Of a DNA stretch of 64,000 bases, positions 1 through 8,418 are shown in pieces. The stretch lies in NCBI GenBank assembly GCA_016716065.1, contig JADJXA010000001.1, forward strand, positions 62,001 to 126,000, written 5' to 3'. Numbering within the stretch: position 1 is the first letter of the stretch; each line of letters starts with the position of its first letter. Source of the DNA: Candidatus Leptovillus gracilis (GTDB lineage: Bacteria > Chloroflexota > Anaerolineae > Promineifilales > Promineifilaceae). The translations under genes were made by a program, and so were the position numbers. A model generated the notes under the pieces. The model saw only the letters and a list, made by a program, of their open reading frames with translations. It searched no databases and had not been told where the DNA came from.

Positions 1-1449
1 GCCGCCATACACATACCAACGGCCGTCTGGCCCCACAGCGCCATGCGCAAAATAACGGGGAATCTGCATATCCCCGGTATTGATCCAGGCGGTTGGCGTA
101 GAGGCATCGGCGCATTCGCCGGTTGTCAGCAAAGCCACCGGCAAAGTGCCGCTCGGATTCCAGGTAAAACCGCCGGCCACACAGATTCGGCCGCCAATTC
201 GCGCCGCTGTATGCCCGTAACGGCTTGCGTTGAGCGAGGGCCAGGTAGTCCAGGTATTGGAGGCAGGCGTGTAGAACAATACATCATCGCGGATGGTATT
301 GGTGTCTGTGACCACATTGGTCAGCGGCCAACCCGGCCCTTCGATGCCGCCCAACAGGTAATAACCAGCCGGGCTGTCGTTGGCGACGGCCGTCGCATAG
401 GCAAACGGTTGTCCACTGCTCAGAGGCACGGCCGCTGCCTGCTGCCAAAAACCGCCGGACACGTCATACAACCAATGAAGGTTGCTGTACGCTGAATCCT
501 GGGCGCTGATACTGCCGCCAGGCACGTAAATTCTTTGGGTCGCGTCCACATAAGCGGCCGTTGTGTTGACAAATCCAGACCCCGGTATCGGGTTAAGCGC
601 TGTCCAGGTGTTGTTGGTCGTCTGGTAACGGTAAAATCCGTTGGTGAGGAATGAATTGGTCGTCAGCCCGCCCACCATGTAGATATCGGAGCCAACAACG
701 GCCGTCGCGTGGCGGCTGACCGGCGCGGCTGGCGCGGAGACAAAACCCACATTGGTCCAATTAGACACCAACGGCGTCACATAGGCCGCCTGCAAGTTTA
801 GCAGCAGCGTACTACCCAATGCGCCGGGCTGCCAATCGGCCACTTCTACGTAATAGGTCACGCCGCGCTGCACAGCAAAGGTCACTTCCGAAGCCAGACC
901 AGAGGTGTCGTCGTTACAGGCCACTGGCAGCAGCAAAGCCGCGCCGCATGAGCCGGTAAACACACCCAGAATGGTATCGTAAGCCGAGGTACGGGTGTTG
1001 ATGGTCACCAGGCCATTGTAATCAGTGGTGAACTGATACCACGCTGTGCGAAAACCCTGGCTGCTGGGGGGATTAGACCCCCACATGCAGGTTAGCGCCG
1101 GATCATCGGCCGAGGTGGTGAAGCTGGCGACATTGGTCTGGCTGGCGGCCGGCACGGTGAGCGGAATTAACGAGAGCGACCTGGCCGAACTGCAAAAGTT
1201 GCTGGCCGGCCGCACGTCGTCGGGCGACATGGGCACAAGGGCCAGGACCATGCCGTTGAGAGGATTGACGGCCGTTGGGTCCCCCATCGTGAATTCTGGC
1301 GCTTCGGCATCGTTCGGTACAACCGGAACCCAGGCATTTCCCGCTGTCGCTGTAGGCTGCACATCGCCGCTATCTTGCGCGCCAACCCAGGCCGCTGCCC
1401 CCAATAAGGCCACCATCAGTACGGTTGTAAATACCAGAAAAGAACGCAT
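1..1449 (-). CDS. secreted kelch-repeat / PPC-domain protein (3' end outside window)
   Basis: The reading frame is open from an ATG at 1449 to the window edge: 483 codons with the C terminus missing. Residues 1-25 form a signal peptide (basic start, hydrophobic core, small residues before AQ), so the protein is exported. About residues 60-185 look like a bacterial pre-peptidase C-terminal (PPC) beta-sandwich, with motifs such as YDTILGVFTG and TYYVEVADW. The remainder holds at least four kelch-like blades recognised by a Gly-Gly pair after a hydrophobic strand (DIYMVGGLT, GYYLLGGIEG, RICVAGGFT, RWYVYGG), so a beta-propeller is expected. Kelch propellers bind proteins or sugars, and nothing visible shows an enzyme. 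It is the only gene left of ileS on this strand and is separated from it by about 330 bases. The domain calls are family-level pattern recognition. Confidence 0.8.
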   Translation of the reverse strand, partial: MRSFLVFTTVLMVALLGAAAWVGAQDSGDVQPTATAGNAWVPVVPNDAEAPEFTMGDPTAVNPLNGMVLALVPMSPDDVRPASNFCSSARSLSLIPLTVPAASQTNVASFTTSADDPALTCMWGSNPPSSQGFRTAWYQFTTDYNGLVTINTRTSAYDTILGVFTGSCGAALLLPVACNDDTSGLASEVTFAVQRGVTYYVEVADWQPGALGSTLLLNLQAAYVTPLVSNWTNVGFVSAPAAPVSRHATAVVGSDIYMVGGLTTNSFLTNGFYRYQTTNNTWTALNPIPGSGFVNTTAAYVDATQRIYVPGGSISAQDSAYSNLHWLYDVSGGFWQQAAAVPLSSGQPFAYATAVANDSPAGYYLLGGIEGPGWPLTNVVTDTNTIRDDVLFYTPASNTWTTWPSLNASRYGHTAARIGGRICVAGGFTWNPSGTLPVALLTTGECADASTPTAWINTGDMQIPRYFAHGAVGPDGRWYVYGG

Positions 1450-1777
1450 AAAAACTCCGTTGAAAATAGCTAAAGCCAGAGCTAGAGTTAGAGTATTGCC
1501 CGAATTCTTCCTCTCGCTCTCGCTTTTCATTCGTGGTGGTGGGCTGCGCTCAGAAACTCTTCTGCGGCGCAAGCCGGGGGACAACGAGGATCGTATAAAA
1601 TTGCCGTTTAGCCACCCTGGGATTGTACAAAGAGACGGAATGGGCGCAAACAAGAGCTGCGCCAAGGTCCCCGACGACTGGCAGCGCCGGGGACCCGATG
1701 TCATTATTTTGGGTTTCACCAGAGCAGGGCGATTTTGAAAATCGCCCTGCTGCCAAACGCTCAAGCATTGGTAGCCG
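1450..1777. other. intergenic region between ileS and the kelch gene
   Basis: There is no convincing gene here. It holds a run of short related words near 1471-1496 (GAGCTAGAGTTAGAG type) and a long perfect inverted repeat at 1723-1751 just downstream of ileS. No promoter matching the consensus at good spacing was found for the kelch gene, although one must lie here or inside ileS. Confidence 0.5.
1723..1751 (-). terminator. hairpin downstream of ileS
   Basis: A perfect inverted repeat with 14-bp arms (AGCAGGGCGATTTT and its complement) around a single base lies 27 bases past the ileS stop codon. It has no U tract in either direction, so it is a plausible 3' end or RNA-stabilising hairpin rather than a standard intrinsic terminator. 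Confidence 0.45.
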
Positions 1778-4700
1778 TCAGGCTGATTTACGCAGCGACA
1801 ACACCACCTCTTGTACGCCGATAGCGATGGTTTGCTGGTAATCGGGGTTGGGTAGGGAAACGGCCGTAACCGTCAGCGCCAATGTCTCCTGCTGCACGTA
1901 CCCGGCAAAGTTCACCAGCGCCGCCGCCACAGCGCCATCGGCCACATAGCCCAGGTCTATCCGGTCGGAAATCTCCAGCCCGGCCTCTTTGCGCATGGTG
2001 TTAATGGCCCGCACCAGATCACGGGCATAGCCTTCCTGCACCAGTTCCGGCGTCAGGTGGATGTCTACGGCCACAGTCACGCCCTTGTCGCTGGCGACGG
2101 CCAGGCCGCCGCGCGCTTCGGTTTGCACCAACACATCGTCGGCGGTTAAGACGGCCGTTTTGTCACCGCCCAAATCCACCACCAAATTCTCGCCCGCCTG
2201 AAGCTGCCGCGCCGCCCACGCCGGGTCCAACGCCTCTAACGCCTGGCGGATGCGCGGAAAATCCTTGCCGAACTTCGGCCCCAGCGCCCGGCTGTTGGGC
2301 AGCAGCTTATAATCCACCAACTCGCCCACTTCCGAGACGATCTCGATTTCTTTGACATTGATTTCCTCTTGCAGCACATCGGCCAATTCCAACAAGTCGG
2401 CCTGTTCCTGCTGGCTGCCCACGTTGACGCGGGCTTTGGCCAACGGCTGGCGCAGCTTCACGTCGGCCGCGCCGCGCGCCGCCCGGCCCAGGCCAGCCGT
2501 CACAATCGCCAGCCGCATCTTCGCCAGCAAAGCCTGGTCCAGGGCCGCCGCATCCGCCTGCGGGTAGAAGCAGTGGTGGACGCTGGCCGGGGCGTTTTCA
2601 TCCACACCGCGCACCAGATTTTGATACATAGCCTCGGTCACAAAAGGCACAAAGGGGGCCAGCAGTTTGATGTATTGCACCAACACATCATGCAGCGTGG
2701 CGTAAGCCGCCCGTTTATCGTCGTCGCCCTCGCTCTTCCAGAAACGGCGGCGCGAACGGCGCACGTACCAGTTGCTCAAATCATCCAGATACGCTTCCAG
2801 CACCTGCGTCGCCTTTTCCGAATCATACACGTCCAGCGCCGCCCGCGTCGCCAGCGTCGTCTCGTCCAGCCGGGCCACAATCCAGCGGTCCATTTGAGAT
2901 TTCGGATTTCGGATTTCGGATTTCGGATCGTCGGAGCCGAAATCCGCACCGGGTTGCCAGTTGTCTAGCTGCGCGTAGCTGACGAAGAAGGAATAGACAT
3001 TCCACAGGGGGATGAGGAAGCGGCGGCGGGTTTCGTCGCCGGTGTGGTAGCCGAAGCGTAGATTTTGTTCGGGGCGGCAGCTGGCGTAGAGCCAGCGCAT
3101 GGTGTCCGCGCCCATTTTGTCGGCCGCTTCGTTGAATTCGATCATGTTGCCGGAGGATTTGTGCATGTCACGGCCGTCTTCGGCTTGCAGCGTCGCATAT
3201 CCAAACAGGTTCTTAAACGGCCCCACCCCATCGGCCATGAGGGTGCTTTGGGCCAGCAGGCTGTAAAACCAGTTGCGGAACTGGCCGGGGAAACTTTCGC
3301 TGATCCAATCGGCCGGATACCACTTCTCCCAGTAGGCGCGGTCGGTGCTGTAATGGATGGTGCTGATGCCGACGATGCCTGCGTCTAACCAGGGATTGCC
3401 CACGTCTTTGATGCGCTCGACGGGCGCGCCGCAGTTGGGACAGGCGATTTTGACGGCATCAATGAAGGGGCGATGGGGCGTGTGGCCGTCGAATTCCTCC
3501 CAACCGGCCACGGCGCGCTCGGCCAATTCCTCACGGCTGCCGACGACGTGAAAATGGCCGCATTCGCCGCACTCGTAGATGGGCAGCGCCAGGCCATAGT
3601 ACCGCTTTTTGCTGATCATCCAGTCGTGCATGTTGCGCAGCCAATCTTGCTCGCGGTCGTAGCCAAAGCTGGGATACCAGTTGGCCTGGTCTACAGAGTC
3701 CATGATCTGGTAGCGGAAGCTGGCCGCTTTTTCTTGCGACGTCACTTCGCTGCGCGGTTTGTCGTAGAGCGTGCCCATGTTGATGAACCATTCGTCCACC
3801 AGCCGGTAGACCAGTTCGTTGCCGCAGCGCCAGCAGTGGGGGTAGCGGTGGGCGTAGCGCTGTTTGCGGTAGTAGACCCCTTTCTCTTGCATGTTTTGGA
3901 AGATGTCAGGGGCGACGTCGTGAGCGGAACGGCCGTTCAGCCAATCAAAGCCGCCCTTGTAGATGCCGTTTTCGTCCAGCGGCGCAATCACCGGCAGGTT
4001 GTACTCCTTGCCCAGCTCAAAGTCCTCCGCGCCGCAGCCGGGGGCGATGTGGACGATGCCTGTCCCTTCCGCCGCGCCGACCTCTTTCCAGGGGATGACG
4101 CGATGGGTATACCCAGCCTCAGCAAAGGCTTGCTGCGCGGCCGGCAGTTCGTCAAACGGGCCGCTGTATTGCCAGCCGATCATGTCTATGCCGGTCAACC
4201 GTTCCACCACTTCCGCTTTGCCGGTGAGCGATTGTTTCATCGCTTCTTCGGCCAGGTAGTAGGTCCAGCCATCTTCAGCCTGGACTTTGACATAGGTGAG
4301 TTCGGGGCCAACGGCCGCGGCGACGTTGCTGGTCAGCGTCCAGGGTGTGGTCGTCCAGACGAGCAAGGCTTCTTTGTCGCGGCCCAGCAGCGGGAAGCGC
4401 ACAAAAACCGAGTCGTGGGTGACTTCCTGGTAGCCTTCGGTGACGATTTCGTGCTGGCTGATGCCGGTGCCGCAGCGGGCGCACCAGGGCATCACGTCGC
4501 GCCCTTTGTACACCCAGCCGCGATCGAAACATTTTTTGAGGAAGGCCCAAATCTGGTAGTTGTTTTCGTCGCTGAAGGTGAAGTAGGAGCCGCCCATCTG
4601 GGGCATGCCCAACTGCCCGACGACCTGTTCGACTGTGCCGGTGACAGGGCCATGTGGCCCCTGCACGGTGACTTGCTGGTAAGGGTCTTCGGTGAGCATG

Positions 4701-5179
4701 TCGCGGAGTTGGCGGAGAACGGCCGTATCGTTCCAGTCCATCCAATAGCCCAGGCGGATGGATTGTTCGGTTTGCACGGCCGCGTAGTTGAGAACCTGGT
4801 GCTTGCATTCGTTGGTAAATTTCGCCAGGCCAAATTTTTCGATTTCGCGCTTGCTGTTGAAACCGAGCCGCTTTTCGACGTTAACTTCCACCCAGAGGCC
4901 CTGGCAGTCGAAGCCATTTTGCCAGCGTTCGTTTTTGCCTTGCATGGCGTGGTAACGCTGGTAGAGGTCTTTGTAGGTGCGGCCCCAGGCGTGGTGAACA
5001 CCCATGGGGTTATTGGCGGTGATTGGGCCGTCAATGAAGCTGTAGATGCCGTGTTCGGCTTCGGTTTGGGCGCGTAGGCGGCGCAGTTCATTGAAGGCGT
5101 CGGTATCGCGCCAGAATTTTAGGATGTCTTGTTCGAGTTGGACGAAGTCTACTTTGTTGGATACGTCTTTGAAGCCCAT
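1778..5179 (-). CDS. ileS: isoleucyl-tRNA synthetase with GXHH signature (IleRS2-like)
   Basis: This class I aminoacyl-tRNA synthetase (1133 aa) charges tRNA-Ile. The N-terminal Rossmann fold has NPMGVHHAWG at residues 57-66, where canonical IleRS has HXGH; here it reads G60-V-H62-H63. The KMSKS loop is degenerate (DMHKSSGN). The CP1 editing domain is intact (VWTTTPWTL, VHIAPGCGAEDFELG). Four CxxC pairs (CARC, CWRC, CGEC, CPNC) suggest zinc sites. The anticodon-binding region follows, and the length fits long IleRS2/eukaryote-type enzymes. The start is the ATG at 5179, which has GGAG six bases upstream; an earlier in-frame ATG at 5191 overlaps that Shine-Dalgarno. The gene is second in a T-box-controlled operon. 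A short in-frame repeat (2898-2929) encodes an extra Pro/Lys/Ser/Glu stretch before the MDRWIVARL block. Family assignment is very firm; the IleRS2 subtype is an inference. Confidence 0.96.
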   Translation of the reverse strand: MGFKDVSNKVDFVQLEQDILKFWRDTDAFNELRRLRAQTEAEHGIYSFIDGPITANNPMGVHHAWGRTYKDLYQRYHAMQGKNERWQNGFDCQGLWVEVNVEKRLGFNSKREIEKFGLAKFTNECKHQVLNYAAVQTEQSIRLGYWMDWNDTAVLRQLRDMLTEDPYQQVTVQGPHGPVTGTVEQVVGQLGMPQMGGSYFTFSDENNYQIWAFLKKCFDRGWVYKGRDVMPWCARCGTGISQHEIVTEGYQEVTHDSVFVRFPLLGRDKEALLVWTTTPWTLTSNVAAAVGPELTYVKVQAEDGWTYYLAEEAMKQSLTGKAEVVERLTGIDMIGWQYSGPFDELPAAQQAFAEAGYTHRVIPWKEVGAAEGTGIVHIAPGCGAEDFELGKEYNLPVIAPLDENGIYKGGFDWLNGRSAHDVAPDIFQNMQEKGVYYRKQRYAHRYPHCWRCGNELVYRLVDEWFINMGTLYDKPRSEVTSQEKAASFRYQIMDSVDQANWYPSFGYDREQDWLRNMHDWMISKKRYYGLALPIYECGECGHFHVVGSREELAERAVAGWEEFDGHTPHRPFIDAVKIACPNCGAPVERIKDVGNPWLDAGIVGISTIHYSTDRAYWEKWYPADWISESFPGQFRNWFYSLLAQSTLMADGVGPFKNLFGYATLQAEDGRDMHKSSGNMIEFNEAADKMGADTMRWLYASCRPEQNLRFGYHTGDETRRRFLIPLWNVYSFFVSYAQLDNWQPGADFGSDDPKSEIRNPKSQMDRWIVARLDETTLATRAALDVYDSEKATQVLEAYLDDLSNWYVRRSRRRFWKSEGDDDKRAAYATLHDVLVQYIKLLAPFVPFVTEAMYQNLVRGVDENAPASVHHCFYPQADAAALDQALLAKMRLAIVTAGLGRAARGAADVKLRQPLAKARVNVGSQQEQADLLELADVLQEEINVKEIEIVSEVGELVDYKLLPNSRALGPKFGKDFPRIRQALEALDPAWAARQLQAGENLVVDLGGDKTAVLTADDVLVQTEARGGLAVASDKGVTVAVDIHLTPELVQEGYARDLVRAINTMRKEAGLEISDRIDLGYVADGAVAAALVNFAGYVQQETLALTVTAVSLPNPDYQQTIAIGVQEVVLSLRKSA
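2898..2929 (-). repeat. in-frame GATTTCGG word repeat inside ileS
   Basis: Four consecutive GATTTCGG units lie inside ileS. On the coding strand they read as DPKSEIRNPKS-like residues, a poorly conserved linker before the anticodon-binding region. The same word repeat occurs in the intergenic spacer at 5196-5213, so the unit has probably invaded the coding sequence without breaking the frame. Confidence 0.75.
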
Positions 5180-5195
5180 TGTTTTCTCCATTTCG

Positions 5196-5213
5196 CATTT
5201 CGGATTTCGGATT
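5196..5213. repeat. CATTTCGGATTTCGG word repeat upstream of ileS
   Basis: Two tandem ATTTCGG words lie directly upstream of the ileS Shine-Dalgarno, in the 61-base spacer after the preceding ORF. It is the same unit as the repeat inside ileS at 2898-2929. Confidence 0.6.
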
Positions 5214-5240
5214 GGGGAGGAACGGCCGTTCTTCCTACCT

Positions 5241-5942
5241 TCATGTTTTGTATTGAATGTGCCGGGTGGCTACGGCCGTTAACTCTTCCTTATACGCTCC
5301 CCCCATCTTCACCATCCCCAACGGCCAGCGCGATTCGTCATAGCTGCGCCAGATGATGCGCTGTTGGTCGTTCCAGGCCAGCTTATGCGGGACATACTTT
5401 CGCAATTGGCCCGCAATTTCCATCTCCATGTAGTCGGTGATGAGCATGTGATAGGTAAATGATACCTCCTGCACGGCCAGCGTGTCGGATGCGCCGATAT
5501 GGCCGTTGAGGGTCACGGCCGTTTTCGGCTCGTTCCCGCGCCAATCGGCAAAATGCAGCCCGGCTACCGACGGAAACCAGAAGCGATACCCTTTGGGCAG
5601 GTCTATAACTTGCTCTGAATCTTGCCCATTGAGGGTACGTGTGGCGGTCACGGCCGTTTCCTCCAGCACCACATCGCCCACCACATTCAGCCCACCACCC
5701 CAAAAACGATATTTTAACCGCTCCACCTGCCCGCCAGGATTAACCACCGCGTGATACAAGTAGGTGTGGCCTGATGGCGCAGCGCGCGCGTCCAGGTCTA
5801 CGCGCAAAAACTGGTAGCCATCGGTAACGGCCGTCAGCCGCCACTCTTCGACAGCGCCGGTGGCACGGCCGTCTTGCGCATACCGGTACTGCCCGGCGGC
5901 AAGCGCCTTCTCAAATGGCTGCTCATGGATAATAAAGCGCAT
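5241..5942 (-). CDS. unknown protein, first gene of the T-box/ileS operon
   Basis: This 233-residue soluble protein is not recognised. It is rich in beta-type alternation (WRLTAVTDGYQFLRVDLDAR, HTYLYHAVVNPGGQVERLKYRF) and has Trp- and Tyr-rich segments near the C terminus (DQQRIIWRSYDESRWPLG). No signal peptide, membrane segment or known catalytic motif is visible. The ATG at 5942 is preferred because the frame upstream of it runs back into the T-box terminator hairpin. The gene lies between the T-box leader and ileS, with a 61-base gap to ileS, so it should be induced with ileS when uncharged tRNA-Ile accumulates. That context suggests, but does not prove, a link to isoleucine or translation. 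The strand and start are well supported; the function is unknown. Confidence 0.75.
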   Translation of the reverse strand: MRFIIHEQPFEKALAAGQYRYAQDGRATGAVEEWRLTAVTDGYQFLRVDLDARAAPSGHTYLYHAVVNPGGQVERLKYRFWGGGLNVVGDVVLEETAVTATRTLNGQDSEQVIDLPKGYRFWFPSVAGLHFADWRGNEPKTAVTLNGHIGASDTLAVQEVSFTYHMLITDYMEMEIAGQLRKYVPHKLAWNDQQRIIWRSYDESRWPLGMVKMGGAYKEELTAVATRHIQYKT

Positions 5943-5979
5943 AATAATGGCCCGCAGATTACGCAAATTGGGGACTAAA

Positions 5980-6017
5980 CAAAAAAACGCCTTCATCCCT
6001 TAATGGGACGAAGGCGT
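5980..6017 (-). terminator. T-box intrinsic terminator
   Basis: On the minus strand the stem ACGCCTTCGTCCC / GGGATGAAGGCGT closes a short loop and is followed by seven T residues. This is the terminator half of the T-box switch, 39 bases before the first gene. Confidence 0.9.
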
Positions 6018-6280
6018 ATAGTCTCCGTGGTACCACCCAAATTCCTGGTATTCACCAGGCTCTCAGTCAACAACAAACGGCCGTCGCCCTTGATTGTCGC
6101 AGCCCCATTAACGTGGGGCGAATCCGGCTGAGCCTACTCAGGTAACTGTCCACCGAACACTTCCCTTTCAGTCAGCAGCTCCGGAGGGATTTTCGGCCGC
6201 TCATTTGTACCTGCCTTCCACCACCACAGGCTCGCTTGCCAAACGTCAGACGCCCTACTCGTCTCCATCACCGCTTTTTG
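5981..6280 (-). promoter_or_regulatory. T-box riboswitch leader (tRNA-Ile) of the ileS operon
   Basis: Reading on the minus strand, the leader starts with a stem I base around GGTGATGGAGACGAGTAGG (6273-6255). It contains the 14-nt T-box sequence TGGGTGGTACCACG (6039-6026), close to the family consensus AGGGUGGNACCRCG, and ends in an intrinsic terminator. In the specifier-loop context GAAAATCCCTCCGGAG the putative specifier triplet is AUC (6190-6188), an isoleucine codon, matching the ileS gene downstream. T-boxes bind uncharged tRNA and switch from terminator to antiterminator, so the operon should rise when charged tRNA-Ile is scarce. The T-box and terminator are seen directly. The specifier is read by comparison with known ileS leaders. 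One ACGGCCGT octamer lies inside the leader. Confidence 0.93.
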
Positions 6281-6298
6281 TTATCGAACTGGGCTATA

Positions 6299-6326
6299 GT
6301 ATGACAAAACGGCCGTTGAAAGTCAA
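6299..6326 (-). promoter_or_regulatory. candidate promoter of the T-box/ileS operon
   Basis: On the minus strand TTGACT (6326-6321) is followed after 17 bases by CATACT (6304-6299), or after 19 by TACTAT. It lies about 25 bases upstream of the T-box stem I. An ACGGCCGT octamer sits in the spacer. A TATAAT at 6345-6350 on the plus strand, without a good -35, may serve the divergent response-regulator gene. Confidence 0.45.
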
Positions 6327-6453
6327 ACAACCCCATTACTTTAGTATAATTGTGTAGACAACCCCATGTCCTTGTGATAATCTTTAGAAGTACTAGCGTG
6401 TACTTTGGGGTTCCAAACCTAAACTCCACATAAACATGCTCTAAGGATTTGCA

Positions 6454-6855
6454 ATGGCCGAAGCTCTGAAAAAAGTGGTTTGCATCGAAGATGAATTAGA
6501 GATGATCGATTTGGTCAAGCTCATCTTAGGTCGTAACAGGTTCGATGTCACCGGCGCCGTTGGCGGGCACGAAGGCCTACGCAAAATCGCCGAAATCAAG
6601 CCAGACCTGGTTTTGTTAGACCTGATGATGCCGGAAATGGATGGCTGGGAAGTCTACCAAAAAATGAAAGCGTCCGAAGAAATGCGTGACATCCCGGTCA
6701 TCGTCGTCACCGCCAAAGCGCAGAGCATAGACCGCGTATTAGGCCTACACATCGCCCGCGTAGATGATTACATCACCAAACCCTTCGGTCCCCAGGAATT
6801 AATAGACAGCGTCGAACGGATCATTAGAAGCTATTCCAAGGAACGCACCCGCTAA
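6454..6855 (+). CDS. single-domain response regulator (CheY-like)
   Basis: The protein is a 133-aa receiver domain with no output domain. It shows the acidic pair E12-D13, phosphoacceptor D56 (LVLLDLMMPEMDG), T86 (VVTAKAQ) and K109 (YITKPF). It is probably phosphorylated by a sensor histidine kinase elsewhere and acts by protein contact. The ATG is preceded by an AAGGA-type Shine-Dalgarno (ctctAAGGAtttgca). It is transcribed away from the ileS operon and ends before a strong terminator, so it appears monocistronic. Its partner is not identifiable; a second such regulator lies at 8.4 kb. Confidence 0.92.
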   Translation: MAEALKKVVCIEDELEMIDLVKLILGRNRFDVTGAVGGHEGLRKIAEIKPDLVLLDLMMPEMDGWEVYQKMKASEEMRDIPVIVVTAKAQSIDRVLGLHIARVDDYITKPFGPQELIDSVERIIRSYSKERTR

Positions 6856-6978
6856 ATCCCTGGAGTCTGGCAGGAACCGCCCCCCTCCCACCGCAACGCT
6901 ATCTGGCGAATCTTCCCATACAGTCAGCAAACAAAACGCCGGCATCAATACATTTTTTCACTGCTCCGTCAAACCCCA

Positions 6979-7010
6979 AAGCCCGGCCGCCACACTGCCG
7001 GGCTTTTTTG
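6979..7010 (+). terminator. intrinsic terminator after the response regulator
   Basis: GCCCGGC (6981-6987) pairs with GCCGGGC (6997-7003), extended by flanking A/T pairs, and is followed by six T residues. This lies about 120 bases downstream of the response-regulator stop. The stretch 6856-7297 otherwise shows only the candidate promoter at 7080-7109. Confidence 0.85.
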
Positions 7011-7079
7011 CGCCCTTTCACCGGTACTGGGCCAATAACCACGCCTCCTACCCAGGATCAACCAGTCAAGCAAATCAGA

Positions 7080-7109
7080 TTGCCTATCTTCCTTTCAATC
7101 TGCTATACT
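7080..7109 (+). promoter_or_regulatory. candidate promoter of the MBL-fold gene
   Basis: TTGCCT and TATACT are separated by 18 bases. They lie in an AT-richer stretch about 190 bases before the MBL-fold gene, downstream of the 6979 terminator. Confidence 0.35.
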
Positions 7110-7297
7110 GCAACCGTTCAAAGCAAATCAATTCATCACCTATACAGCGATCCGCGTGACCAAATTAAGTAACATCGCTCGAGAAACATTCTGGCTTTTT
7201 TGGCATTCATGGAGCAATTGCTCGAATGAATACAATAAACCACATGCCCCAAAATTTTTAATGGCTGTTTAGCTGCCAATCATCAGCGAGGAACAAG

Positions 7298-8143
7298 TTG
7301 TACATCCGATTTTGGGGAGTACGCGGTACAATCCCCACCCCAGGTCCAGACACCATTCGCGTTGGCGGAAACACCTCTTGCATCGAAGTAAGAACCTCCG
7401 ACGACCAGTTGATCATTCTTGACGCCGGTTCAGGCATCCTCTCATTAGGCAAGCATCTGCTCAAAACCAATCCTGGGCGCATCATCGGCAGCATTTTGAT
7501 CAGCCATACACACTGGGACCATATCCAGGGCTTCCCCTTTTTTGCACCCGTCTGGGGACGCAGCAATCGGTTTGTGCTGGTAGGCCGCAAGCGTGTTGGG
7601 CAGCGGTTGGAAGAGATTATCGGCGGCCAATTCCTGGAACCTTACCTGCCCTTTGCCTATAAATCTTTGCCGGCCGACTTGCTGGTCAAAGAAATATCTG
7701 ACGGCGAAAGCGTCATCATTGGCGAAAACACCCGTGTAGAGACGGCGCTGATGAACCATCCGGGTGGCTGTCTTGGTTTTCGTATTGAAGACAACGGCGT
7801 CGTCCTAGCTTATTGTAGTGACGTTGGTCATGAAAATGACCAGTTTGACGCCGGCGTACTCAAATTAGCCCACAATGCCGACCTGCTCATTCACGATTCC
7901 CACTTTGGCACCACCGAAGAAAGAAATGCGCGCTCCGACTGGGGACATAGCACCTGGCTAGAAGCCGCTCAGGTAGCCATCGAAGCCGGCGTTAAAAATC
8001 TCGGCCTCTTTCATTACTCACCAGACCTGAGCGACGACGAAGTAGAGCAGATATTGGGCAAAACGAGGCAGCTATTTCCGCGCACCTTTATGTCCCGCGA
8101 AGGGCTGGAAATCAGCCTGCCTTTGACACAACTACCGGAATGA
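7298..8143 (+). CDS. MBL-fold metallo-hydrolase
   Basis: The protein is 281 aa and belongs to the metallo-beta-lactamase superfamily. It opens with YIRFWGVRGTIPTPG and GGNTSCIEV, typical of a bacterial subgroup often annotated as phosphodiesterase-like. The metal-binding motif is HTHWDHIQG (about residues 70-78). Further ligands are MNHPGG, AYCSDVGH and HDSHF near residues 151, 171 and 197, and FHYSPDLSDDE near the C terminus. The start is TTG at 7298, preceded by GAGG with six bases between; no ATG fits. It lies between two CheY-like regulators, so a signalling role such as hydrolysis of a nucleotide or other phosphodiester is possible, but the substrate is not shown. Confidence 0.87.
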   Translation: MYIRFWGVRGTIPTPGPDTIRVGGNTSCIEVRTSDDQLIILDAGSGILSLGKHLLKTNPGRIIGSILISHTHWDHIQGFPFFAPVWGRSNRFVLVGRKRVGQRLEEIIGGQFLEPYLPFAYKSLPADLLVKEISDGESVIIGENTRVETALMNHPGGCLGFRIEDNGVVLAYCSDVGHENDQFDAGVLKLAHNADLLIHDSHFGTTEERNARSDWGHSTWLEAAQVAIEAGVKNLGLFHYSPDLSDDEVEQILGKTRQLFPRTFMSREGLEISLPLTQLPE

Positions 8144-8329
8144 GGCCCAAACTGGCGATAGAGGGGTAAATCAAATTGCCTCAAAATGAGAATCGAATAA
8201 AATTAGGTATACAGTACTATTCGAGACAGCCTGAGTGGGACATGTTTGGCCGTACCATAAGATCATTCCCTTCTGCTCTTTATCCTTTAAACACTGATTT
8301 GTATCATCTCAATAAATAGGGGTGAGACT

Positions 8330-8376
8330 TCTGACAAGGTAACAAAAATGTCAGATTACGACCTTTGCGAGTATAG
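8330..8376 (+). repeat. dispersed 47-bp repeat, copy 1
   Basis: TCTGACAAGGTAACAAAAATGTCAGA has inverted TCTGACA/TGTCAGA ends and is followed by a GACCTTTGCGAGTATAG tail. Near-identical copies lie at 24731-24777 (+) and 33797-33840 (-), each about 30-100 bases upstream of a CDS. Confidence 0.75.
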
Positions 8377-8418
8377 ATGGCTGTTTCACACGTTTCTTCA
8401 TACGTTTTGGGAGATATT

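Noticed and set aside
1046..1738. A 230-codon plus-strand frame over the kelch gene start
   Set aside because: It overlaps a minus-strand gene with a clear signal peptide and PPC/kelch domains, and its protein has no recognisable features.
3473..5077. A 534-codon open frame antisense to ileS
   Set aside because: It is the complement of a clear, conserved IleRS; GC-rich DNA with low stop frequency gives such long shadows. No Shine-Dalgarno, motif or promoter supports it.
7258..7590. Minus-strand frame over the MBL gene start
   Set aside because: It is the shadow of the conserved MBL-fold gene; it has no motif or upstream signal.
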